Source of the DNA: Bacteroidales bacterium UBA5833
Lineage (GTDB): Bacteria > Bacteroidota > Bacteroidia > Bacteroidales > Lentimicrobiaceae
Direction of reading: 5' to 3'
Length of the DNA: 64,000 nt
Assembly: GCA_002433025.1 (NCBI GenBank)
Contig: DJGZ01000042.1
Span: 1 to 64,000 of the forward strand
Positions 55,262-62,791 of the stretch are shown one piece after another. The position numbers were made by a program, and so were the translations under genes. Each line of letters starts with the position of its first letter. Positions within the stretch are counted from its first letter, which is position 1. Under the pieces are notes generated by a model, which was not told the origin of the DNA, searched no databases, and saw only the letters and a program-made list of their open reading frames with translations.

Positions 55262-56050
55262 CTATTTCTCGGGGAACTCAAGGTTGAGGGCCGACCTCCA
55301 CCATGGATAATAAAGTTTCTGAAGCTCATCAGTCTCAGGAAATTTATAGAAAATATACCCCTCAGGTGCTCCTACAAAAAATCCGTTTTTTACGGTGCGG
55401 TAAAGCACATCTCCCTGATAGAACCTGTTCACGGTCTTGGTGGGTTTTTCATACCCCATATGAAGGCCGATCAGGCAATCGCGCAGGTGGTCCTTATTGG
55501 CGTATGGCAGGTTGCCAACCGGAGCGGTGAGCGGATCTTCGGCCAGGCGGTTCAGTATCAGTTCAACAAAAACAATCTTTGGAAAATAAATCGGATTATG
55601 CTGGTCAGTAACCCATTCAGTGAATTTGGGAGGAGAAAGTTTACTCACCACACGCGGGGTAACAGGACATAACTGCTGGTAAAGATGAAGTATCGGCTTC
55701 ACTTCGGGCACATATTCCGAAGGTGTCAGCTCAAGCACCTTGCCATCGGCAGTGGTCAGGTAAAGGTTACGGAATGCGCTGAGTGGAATATTCTCAAGCA
55801 CCCGGTAGGTAGAGAGATAGACCGAACGCTTGGGTTTACCGTCAACATGGGGAACACAACGCGTTTCAATGCTCGCCATATTAAAATAATCGCTTTTAAA
55901 ATCAGGGTCGATCTCAAAAAACAACGCCTGGCCAGAGGTCCGTTTGTTGGTTCCCACGGCATAATATACACCAAACTCCTCGGGAGGCAACATGGAAGAG
56001 ATCAGGGCCTCCGGGGTCATCGACAGATAAAGGTAACGCTTGTAGCTCAT
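55262..56050 (-). CDS. Protein of unknown function
   Basis: 262 residues, soluble, with no signal peptide or membrane segment. It begins MSYKRYLYLSMTPEALISSMLPPEEFGVY and contains DGKPKRSVYLSTYRVLENIP and a late YEKPTKTVNRFYQGDVLYR. No catalytic or binding motif is recognised, but the even composition, the good start context (-7 box 24 bases upstream) and a lone, well-bounded position argue for a real gene. It may be a conserved Bacteroidota protein of unassigned role. It ends just after the terminator at 55209-55240. Confidence 0.75.
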   Translation of the reverse strand: MSYKRYLYLSMTPEALISSMLPPEEFGVYYAVGTNKRTSGQALFFEIDPDFKSDYFNMASIETRCVPHVDGKPKRSVYLSTYRVLENIPLSAFRNLYLTTADGKVLELTPSEYVPEVKPILHLYQQLCPVTPRVVSKLSPPKFTEWVTDQHNPIYFPKIVFVELILNRLAEDPLTAPVGNLPYANKDHLRDCLIGLHMGYEKPTKTVNRFYQGDVLYRTVKNGFFVGAPEGYIFYKFPETDELQKLYYPWWRSALNLEFPEK

Positions 56051-56073
56051 AGTTATCTCTGGTTTTACAATAC

Positions 56074-56081
56074 AAACCTAA
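56074..56081 (-). promoter_or_regulatory. Bacteroidota -7 box for the unknown gene at 55262-56050
   Basis: The minus strand reads TAGGTTTG, matching TAnnTTTG, 23 bases upstream of the ATG. Confidence 0.45.
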
Positions 56082-56482
56082 GATTTTTTTGAATACAAAT
56101 TACCTTTACAGGAAAGATTCAAGATTGCCATGAGAACATAAAATCATGGCAGGAACTACCAATGACCAGGCTTGCACGCCCTCCGGCAGAAAATATTGCT
56201 GGCAAACACTAATTCAGTAACACTTTTTGCTCTCGTCTCCGTTACAAAACATCCATTAAGTAAGTACAAATAAAAGCGTTGATTATTTACCCGGGGCAAT
56301 TACCAAAGCTGATCCGGATAACCTGACTCGGTTAAGCTTCATTTATAATCATCGATTCCGGTTTAAAACCAAAGGTGAGTCGCCTCTAAATACACATACA
56401 AAAACAGTTATATAATTGTTTATCAATACTATACAAATTAAAAACTTTACCTTTCAAATTTTTCAGGGTATATGATAATCTT

Positions 56483-56490
56483 TATCTTTG
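56483..56490 (+). promoter_or_regulatory. Bacteroidota -7 box for gcvP
   Basis: TATCTTTG, exact TAnnTTTG, 46 bases upstream of the ATG. Confidence 0.5.
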
Positions 56491-56536
56491 CCGCACATTT
56501 TACAATGATTTCATAAGTTTTAAAATAATCAACTCC

Positions 56537-59434
56537 ATGTCAAAACTCACCAACAACTTTATCAACCGACATAACGGCCCCAGGGCAAGCGAGATTGCCG
56601 GAATGCTTAAGACCATTGGCGCTTCGGGCCTCGACGCATTGATTGATGAAACCGTTCCTGCTGCCATACGGTTACCGAAGCCATTAAACCTGCCTCCGGC
56701 GCTTAATGAATATGAATATCTTACGCATCTCAAAAATTTAGGATTAAAAAACAAGCTGTTTAAATCATATATTGGCTCAGGCTACTACAATACCATCACC
56801 CCGGGCGTTATTCAGCGCAATATACTGGAAAATCCCGGATGGTATACATCTTATACTCCTTACCAGGCAGAGATTTCGCAGGGCCGGCTCGAAGCGCTGC
56901 TGATTTACCAGACCATGATCAGTGACCTTACCGGATTGCCGCTTGCCAATGCTTCGCTGCTTGACGAGGGTACCTCTGCTGCAGAGGCCATGATCATGCT
57001 TTACAATTCACGTTCACGCGATGCAGTGAAAGCAGGCGCCAACCGTTTCTTTGTGTCAGACAAGCTTTTCCCCCAGACCGTTGATATACTCATTACCCGT
57101 TCGGAGCCACTCGGCATAAAAATAGAAACCGGTGACTGGCAGAAAATTGAGTTTGATTCCACCTGGTTTGGTGCGATCGTACAATATCCTGACGAAACGG
57201 GTGAAATCCATGATTACAGTTCATTTGTTGCCAAAGCCCATGAAAGCGGAATTCTGGTAGCCGTAGCAGCCGACCTGATGAGCCTGGCATTGCTGACTCC
57301 TCCGGGCGAATGGGGAGCTGATGTTGTTGTAGGTTCTAACCAGCGGTTTGGCCTGCCCATGGGCTTCGGTGGTCCGCATGCCGGCTTTTTTGCCACCCGC
57401 GAAGAATTCAAGCGTAACATCCCCGGCCGCATTATAGGTATTTCGGTCGATGCCCAGGGCAACAGAGCTTTGCGTATGGCACTTCAGACCCGGGAACAAC
57501 ACATCAAACGCGAACGCGCCACTTCAAACATCTGTACTGCCCAGGCCCTGCTTGCCATTATGAGCGGTATGTATGCAGTTTATCATGGCCCGCAAGGCAT
57601 AAAACAGATAGCGGAAAGAATAAACATCCTTACCGGCGTTCTGGCTACCGAAGTTTTGAAGTATGGCTATACCCAACTTAACAGCACCTATTTCGACACC
57701 GTAAGGATTCAGATTCCGGAAACAGTGCGTATGGCAGAATTCCGCAAACTGGCACTTGAAAACGAGGTAAATTTCCGTTATATCAGCGAACGCGTTATCG
57801 GTATCAGTATTGACGAAACCACCAATCTGGAAGATGTCAACACACTGGTAAATATTTTTGCTTCAGCGGCCAAAAAACAGTTCAACGAATATATCTGCAT
57901 CCCGGAGGAGTGCTGCCGTATAAAAACCATTCCGGATCAATTCAGAAGGAAATCAGCCTATCTGCAGGAAAAGGTTTTCAACAGCTATCACTCTGAAACG
58001 GGCATGATGCGTTTCATCAAAAAGCTGGAGGGAAAAGACCTTTCGCTCAACCGTTCGATGATCCCGCTGGGTTCGTGCACCATGAAACTGAATGCTGCCG
58101 CTGAATTATTCGCACTCAGCTGGCCGGAATTCAACAGCCTGCACCCCTTCGTGCCCGAGGAGCAGGTTGAAGGATACCACCTGATGATCCGCGATCTGGA
58201 GAAGGCGCTTTGCGAAATCACCGGTTTCTCTGCCATGTCGTTCCAGCCCAACTCAGGCGCTGCAGGTGAATATACCGGGCTGCTTGTAATCCGTGCTTAC
58301 CATATCAGCCGCGGCGAAGGTCATCGGAATGTTTGCCTGATTCCGGCCTCCGCCCACGGCACCAATCCCGCCAGCGCTGCCATGGCCGGCATGACAGTGG
58401 TTGTGGTTAAATCCGACCCTAACGGCAATATCGACCTCAGTGACCTGAAAGAAAAAGCAGTAAAATACAAAGACACCCTTTCAGCTTGCATGGTTACCTA
58501 TCCATCCACGCACGGCGTTTTTGAAGAAGGAATCCTGGATCTGATAGGCATCGTGCACGAAAACGGAGGACAGGTCTATATGGATGGCGCCAATATGAAT
58601 GCCCAGGTCGGCCTGACCAGTCCGGGGCACATCGGTGCGGATGTCTGTCACCTCAACCTGCATAAAACCTTTGCCATCCCCCACGGCGGCGGTGGCCCCG
58701 GGGTTGGACCCATCGGCGTTGCCAAACATCTGAAGCCTTTCCTGCCCGGGCATTCTCTTGTTAAAACAGGCGGTGAAACGCCCATCACCGCAGTGGCTGC
58801 CGCTCCTTTCGGAAGCGCCTCCATACTCCCGATTTCCTACGGCTATATAAAGTTACTGGGTGGCGAAGGGCTGACAGAAGCTACCAAAATTGCAATCCTG
58901 AACGCCAACTACCTGAAGGTAAGACTTGAAGAGCACTTTAAAATCCTTTATACAGGAAAAAACGGCCGGGTAGCCCATGAAATGATCCTTGACTGTAATG
59001 AATTCAGCAAATCCGCTGATCTTCAGGTGATAGACCTGGCAAAGCGCTTGATGGATTACGGATTCCACGCCCCGACAGTGGCATTTCCCGTACATGGCAC
59101 CCTGATGGTTGAGCCTACAGAAAGTGAACCACTGGAAGAACTCGACCGCTTTGTTGACGCCATGATTGGTATCCGTAAGGAAATTGATGAAATCGCTGAA
59201 GGAAAAGCCGACCGCCAGGTGAATGTGATTAAGAAAGCGCCCCACACCCTGTGCATGGTTACCGCCGACAACTGGACACTTCCCTACTCCCGCGAAAAAG
59301 CAGCTTACCCGGCTCCATGCGATATCACTGACAAGTACTGGCCAACAGTTACACGCATCGATGATGCATTTGGTGACCGTAACCTTGTTTGCACTTGTGC
59401 TCCGGTATCGGATTATGAAGAAAAGGCCGGGTAA
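56537..59434 (+). CDS. gcvP: Glycine dehydrogenase (decarboxylating), P protein of the glycine cleavage system
   Basis: 965 residues, single-chain P protein. It decarboxylates glycine with PLP and passes the aminomethyl group to GcvH. N- and C-terminal halves are both present; the PLP lysine is K710 in HLNLHKTFAIPHGGGGPG. Other marks are FIGSGYYNT-like YIGSGYYNTITPGV near residue 78 and ANMNAQVGLTSPG before the PLP site. Partner genes gcvH and gcvT are not in the window. It has its own promoter and ends in a strong terminator (59517-59556). Confidence 0.98.
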   Translation: MSKLTNNFINRHNGPRASEIAGMLKTIGASGLDALIDETVPAAIRLPKPLNLPPALNEYEYLTHLKNLGLKNKLFKSYIGSGYYNTITPGVIQRNILENPGWYTSYTPYQAEISQGRLEALLIYQTMISDLTGLPLANASLLDEGTSAAEAMIMLYNSRSRDAVKAGANRFFVSDKLFPQTVDILITRSEPLGIKIETGDWQKIEFDSTWFGAIVQYPDETGEIHDYSSFVAKAHESGILVAVAADLMSLALLTPPGEWGADVVVGSNQRFGLPMGFGGPHAGFFATREEFKRNIPGRIIGISVDAQGNRALRMALQTREQHIKRERATSNICTAQALLAIMSGMYAVYHGPQGIKQIAERINILTGVLATEVLKYGYTQLNSTYFDTVRIQIPETVRMAEFRKLALENEVNFRYISERVIGISIDETTNLEDVNTLVNIFASAAKKQFNEYICIPEECCRIKTIPDQFRRKSAYLQEKVFNSYHSETGMMRFIKKLEGKDLSLNRSMIPLGSCTMKLNAAAELFALSWPEFNSLHPFVPEEQVEGYHLMIRDLEKALCEITGFSAMSFQPNSGAAGEYTGLLVIRAYHISRGEGHRNVCLIPASAHGTNPASAAMAGMTVVVVKSDPNGNIDLSDLKEKAVKYKDTLSACMVTYPSTHGVFEEGILDLIGIVHENGGQVYMDGANMNAQVGLTSPGHIGADVCHLNLHKTFAIPHGGGGPGVGPIGVAKHLKPFLPGHSLVKTGGETPITAVAAAPFGSASILPISYGYIKLLGGEGLTEATKIAILNANYLKVRLEEHFKILYTGKNGRVAHEMILDCNEFSKSADLQVIDLAKRLMDYGFHAPTVAFPVHGTLMVEPTESEPLEELDRFVDAMIGIRKEIDEIAEGKADRQVNVIKKAPHTLCMVTADNWTLPYSREKAAYPAPCDITDKYWPTVTRIDDAFGDRNLVCTCAPVSDYEEKAG

Positions 59435-59516
59435 TTAACGGATATTTCCGGTTTCCTTACCGGGGCTGCTTGTTGAATAACAGGCAGCAGACTTCAGGAT
59501 AAGTAAGATCCTTACG

Positions 59517-59556
59517 AAAAAGAGAGGCCCTTGCTTGCGGTTGGGCCTCTCTTTTT
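59517..59556 (+). terminator. Rho-independent terminator of gcvP
   Basis: AAAAAGAGAGGCCC (59517-59530) pairs with GGGCCTCTCTTTTT (59543-59556), a 14-bp stem with a T-run at its 3' end. Confidence 0.88.
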
Positions 59557-59622
59557 TGCCAAACCCTTTATAGTTTTCAAAAAGACTGCCTGAGTGTTCA
59601 GGCTGCAGGTCAGGCTCCCGGG

Positions 59623-60450
59623 TCATTTCGCCTGAAATATATGCACGTCTCTTTGTGGAAATGGGATGGAAACGCCCTGCGCATCAAAGGTCTTCTTAAC
59701 AAGCTCATTAATCTCAAAGAAAACATTCCAGTAGTCAGCCGAGTTCACCCAGGCGCGGGTTACAATATTTACCGAGCTATCGCCCAGCGATATAACACCT
59801 GTGAATGGAGCGGGATCCTGCAGAATCCTTTGATCGCGTTGCAATAAATCCATGATCAGTTGTTTGGCTTTATCAATGTTGTCAGAATAACTGATACCAA
59901 ATGTCCAGTCGACCCGGCGTAAAGGGGAAGTGGAGAAATTGACCGCGGAGCCGTTGCTCAGCGGACCGTTAGGAATAATGATGGTCTTTTTATCAGGCGT
60001 ATGCAGGATGGTATGGAATATCTGAATCTCCTGCACAGTCCCGGCGTAGTTCTGCGCTTCAATATAATCACCGACTTTGAAAGGTTTTAGAATGAGCAGC
60101 ATTACACCACCTGCAAAATTCTGCAGGGTTCCCGAAAGAGCCATACCAAATGCAAGTCCGGCTGCACCCAACAGGGCAATAAACGACGTCATCTGAACAC
60201 CTACCATCGAAACCACACTGATCAGTAACAAAATCTTTAACGTTACCGATATAAGCTGCAACAGGAATTTCTGCAGGGTTTTTTCATAGGCGCGTATGTC
60301 AAATACCTTTTTCAGCAACCGCTTTAACCTGCCGATCAGCCAGAGTCCGACAAAGAGGGTTATCAATGCAAGAATAAGTTTGCCACCATAAGTCATTATA
60401 AGTGAATACAATTCACCCGAAGAAGGCACAAGTTCAGTCAGTTTTTCCAT
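59623..60450 (-). CDS. Small mechanosensitive channel (MscS family)
   Basis: 275 residues. Three membrane helices lie in the N-terminal 110 residues; the third, pore-lining helix reads AALGAAGLAFGMALSGTLQNFAGG, the Gly/Ala pattern of MscS. The beta domain follows (GDYIEAQNYAGTVQEIQIF; PNGPLSNGSAVNFS) with a short cytosolic vestibule and no extra domains, the size of E. coli MscS (286). It opens under membrane tension and releases solutes on hypo-osmotic shock. A hairpin lies in its leader at 60470-60500, and a -7 match at 60641-60648. Confidence 0.95.
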   Translation of the reverse strand: MEKLTELVPSSGELYSLIMTYGGKLILALITLFVGLWLIGRLKRLLKKVFDIRAYEKTLQKFLLQLISVTLKILLLISVVSMVGVQMTSFIALLGAAGLAFGMALSGTLQNFAGGVMLLILKPFKVGDYIEAQNYAGTVQEIQIFHTILHTPDKKTIIIPNGPLSNGSAVNFSTSPLRRVDWTFGISYSDNIDKAKQLIMDLLQRDQRILQDPAPFTGVISLGDSSVNIVTRAWVNSADYWNVFFEINELVKKTFDAQGVSIPFPQRDVHIFQAK

Positions 60451-60469
60451 AAAATGTTTGATTAAGCTG

Positions 60470-60500
60470 TTTTTGTTGCTGAATTAACCGGCAACAAAAA
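60470..60500 (-). other. Hairpin in the leader of the mscS-type gene
   Basis: A perfect 10-bp stem (TTTTTGTTGC at 60470-60479 with GCAACAAAAA at 60491-60500) around an 11-base loop, 20 bases upstream of the ATG. No T-run follows on the coding strand, so it is not a plain terminator. Confidence 0.5.
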
Positions 60501-60845
60501 ATGAATAATGATTCAAATTGCAGCCCGGTGGATAATCCAAAAATCCAGGGTGATAAACAATAAAAGCAGAACGCTTCAGGGCCAGCATGTCAACGGCTTA
60601 GATACAGTTCAATTGTTATAAAATCTGCACGTCAACATTGCAAAGTTACGTTATTTTCTCCTAAGGTGCAAATCGGCGTCAGCAGCATATCGCTGACCTA
60701 TATGGCATTCTGCATCGATTATCATACTTAATCCCGCATCCTACGATCTTTGAAATACATCAATTTGCATATTAAAGAGAAAAAGTGTAAATCACGGAGG
60801 TTTATACTAACGTCATGGGTTACCCGGAACTATATAAAATCAAAG

Positions 60846-60867
60846 AAACCCGGGATAAACCGGGCTT
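60846..60867 (-). terminator. Terminator of the Tyr/Arg-rich protein gene
   Basis: On the minus strand AAGCCCGG pairs with CCGGGTTT (one G-U pair) and a T-rich tract follows. It lies 28 bases after the stop at 60895. Confidence 0.65.
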
Positions 60868-60894
60868 CAACATTGATTCATAAATATTTAAGAT

Positions 60895-62430
60895 TTATCT
60901 GCCGCTTTTACTTTTTCCTGATGATGCTGAACTTTTGCCTGCATTCCCCGATGATTCCTTTGAGGAAGAGCTTCTTGCCGGCCTGTCCACTGAAGCCGGG
61001 GAGGACTTTGAAGCGGAAGGTCTGCTTACGGCTTTAGAGTCAGATCTGTTGGCCTTGGGTGTTACAGCGCTTCTTGCCGATCCTGAGCGGGAGTTTCCGG
61101 TAGTGCTGACCTGCCTTTCTGATCGCTGGTTGCTGCGTGATCCAACCTCAGGTTTTGAAGTGCGTGGCGCAACTGCACTGCGGCCCGGTTGTTCCTTTGC
61201 ATCGCGACCCACTGCCGGGCGGCTTGAATTCTGGCTGCGCGGGGTACCTACCTCCGGTTTTGAGGTGCGCGGAGCCACTGTGCTGCGGCCAGGTTGCTCC
61301 CTGGTTTCACGGCTGACCTCACGGTGTTTTTCAATCTGATAGCGGGGTGTACCGACTTCAGGTGATGAAGTACGCGCAGTTACCGAAGGACGGGCCGGTT
61401 CACCTTTCCTTTCCTGCCTGTTCACGCTGCTGTTACCGGGGTTGGATGTACGTCCGCCGTTAGTATTGCTGCCACGGGGAGAAACCACCGGGGTGGAAGT
61501 ACGGGCCGGAGTATCGGCGCCAACCTGTGCATTGCGGCCGGGGTTATTTACTGCCGTTGCTCCTGATCCACGACCCGGGTTTCCATGTCTGCGCTGGTAT
61601 TCTGCCGAGCCTTCACTGCGCAGCTCAGGCCGTGAATAGGTGTAGTTGTATCTTCCCTCGTCCCTGTATGAACGGACCGTGGTTGAGTACACCCTGTGAC
61701 GATGGTAGTAGTGATCACGGTAGCGGGGGTACCTGTAGTGGTCGCAGTAGCGGAAATGGCTGTAGTAGTAATTGTACCAGTGGGCATGATATCCGTAGTA
61801 ATAATCCCAGTAGTAAGCCCTCCAGGGCCTCCAGTATGAAGGGTAGTAACCATAGTACCAGGGTGAGCGCCATCCGACATATACCGGTGCGTAGATGTAG
61901 CGGATTACCGGCCAGCTGACGACTTCTACATAGGTTGTACGGTTTACAACAACAGTTTCTGAATGCACGCGGTTCCGCTTTCCTGTGTAGCCGGGGTTGG
62001 GTGTTTCAGCATAGTATGGCTCGATGATGTAATTTTTCCCGTAAAGGTATTCATCTCCTATCATCTGCACTGTTACCTGACCATACTTGTCTTTAAAAAC
62101 TGTGATAACAGCCACGTCCTGATTTTCCCTTTCATTGATGGCAACCTGCAGGACGATGGTATGGTCATCACCATCTACATAATCAATCACCTTGATGTAG
62201 TCAATGTAGTTGTCACCATTCAGGTCAAGGTTATTGATTTTGGTATCCTCGCTGTTAAGGCTTCTTTCAAAGCCTTCGAGTGTTTCTGATTCCTGGAAGA
62301 TTTTCATCACGGCGTAAAGGTTCAGGTTATCGCCGGGAAGGTTCAACCGTTCAGGCCTGATATCACTGGCTGATGCAGTAATGCCGAGAGAGAGCAGTGC
62401 GATTGTGAAGTAAATGCTGAGCGTTTTCAT
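60895..62430 (-). CDS. Exported protein with EF-hand-like loop, Tyr/Trp/His-rich middle and Ser/Arg/Pro repeats
   Basis: 511 residues. A signal peptide ends near residue 21 (LGITASA). Residues 30-150 form a folded domain with a calcium-loop-like DLNGDNYIDYIKV near 73. From about 185 to 280 the chain is strongly Tyr/Trp/His/Arg-rich (RSPWYYGYYPSYWRPWRAYY and similar). The C-terminal 230 residues are low-complexity Arg, Ser, Pro and Gly, with recurring [AP]RTSxPEVGxPR units. Proteins of this make-up occur in Bacteroidota, but I know no function. The last part is likely disordered and basic. The gene is intact and ends at a terminator. Confidence 0.75.
   Translation of the reverse strand: MKTLSIYFTIALLSLGITASASDIRPERLNLPGDNLNLYAVMKIFQESETLEGFERSLNSEDTKINNLDLNGDNYIDYIKVIDYVDGDDHTIVLQVAINERENQDVAVITVFKDKYGQVTVQMIGDEYLYGKNYIIEPYYAETPNPGYTGKRNRVHSETVVVNRTTYVEVVSWPVIRYIYAPVYVGWRSPWYYGYYPSYWRPWRAYYWDYYYGYHAHWYNYYYSHFRYCDHYRYPRYRDHYYHRHRVYSTTVRSYRDEGRYNYTYSRPELRSEGSAEYQRRHGNPGRGSGATAVNNPGRNAQVGADTPARTSTPVVSPRGSNTNGGRTSNPGNSSVNRQERKGEPARPSVTARTSSPEVGTPRYQIEKHREVSRETREQPGRSTVAPRTSKPEVGTPRSQNSSRPAVGRDAKEQPGRSAVAPRTSKPEVGSRSNQRSERQVSTTGNSRSGSARSAVTPKANRSDSKAVSRPSASKSSPASVDRPARSSSSKESSGNAGKSSASSGKSKSGR
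61146..61370 (-). repeat. Tandem repeats of about 105 bases inside the Ser/Arg/Pro-rich tail
   Basis: Two near-identical blocks start at 61146 and 61251 (plus coordinates), 105 bases or 35 codons apart, with a third, more diverged copy about 102 bases further. They encode PRTSKPEVG-type units followed by QPGRS. Repeat number could vary between strains. Confidence 0.7.
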
Positions 62431-62791
62431 GGCTTTGTGTTTTAGGGGGTATTGCTACCCGGAATTAATTACCATGCTATATGCAAACAGCATACCAAAA
62501 ATTAAACAAAATTTTTCTTTTAATAATCAAATTACACCTAAAAAACTGTTTTTCTGCATTTTAAATAGTATTAAATAAATTATTTTAAAAACTAATCCGG
62601 GGAGAATCAAGATATATAACCTTGAAAAGTTGTTATTCAGATACAAACTTTTATCCGAAAAAGAGAATTTCCGCACCTTAAAAGATCATTGATTAACCCG
62701 GAAAATCATATGAGACCCTTCAATAAAAATGCGAAAGGCTTTAATTTTGATACATTTGCCCGGGATACAAGCATAAACCCCGAAAACAAGC
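62431..62791. other. Divergent intergenic region upstream of the fucosidase gene
   Basis: 361 AT-rich bases. The plus strand holds two -7 boxes for the fucosidase gene (62742-62749 and 62751-62758). A small hairpin GGGTA/TACCC lies in the leader of the minus-strand gene. No gene is seen; a short frame at 62689-62886 is in the wrong frame over the fucosidase start. Confidence 0.5.
62742..62758 (+). promoter_or_regulatory. Two adjacent -7 boxes for the fucosidase gene
   Basis: TAATTTTG (62742-62749) and TACATTTG (62751-62758), both exact TAnnTTTG, end 33-42 bases before the ATG at 62792. Confidence 0.45.

Larger units (their letters stand above)
56051..56536. other. Divergent intergenic region upstream of gcvP
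   Basis: 486 bases. It holds the -7 boxes of the unknown gene (56074-56081) and of gcvP (56483-56490). An 8-bp perfect hairpin TGCCATGA/TCATGGCA lies at 56126-56151. I see no glycine riboswitch-like pattern and no gene. Confidence 0.55.
60451..60894. other. Intergenic region between the MscS gene and the Tyr/Arg-rich protein gene
   Basis: 444 bases. It holds the leader hairpin and a -7 match on the minus strand (TAACTTTG at 60648-60641), plus a terminator of the next gene (60846-60867). No coding frame is supported; a 95-codon frame at 60750-61037 mostly overlaps the next gene in antisense. Confidence 0.5.

Noticed and set aside
56126..56151. A hairpin in front of gcvP as a possible glycine riboswitch.
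   Set aside because: It is about 390 bases upstream of gcvP, before the -7 box, and the typical glycine aptamer pattern is not present.
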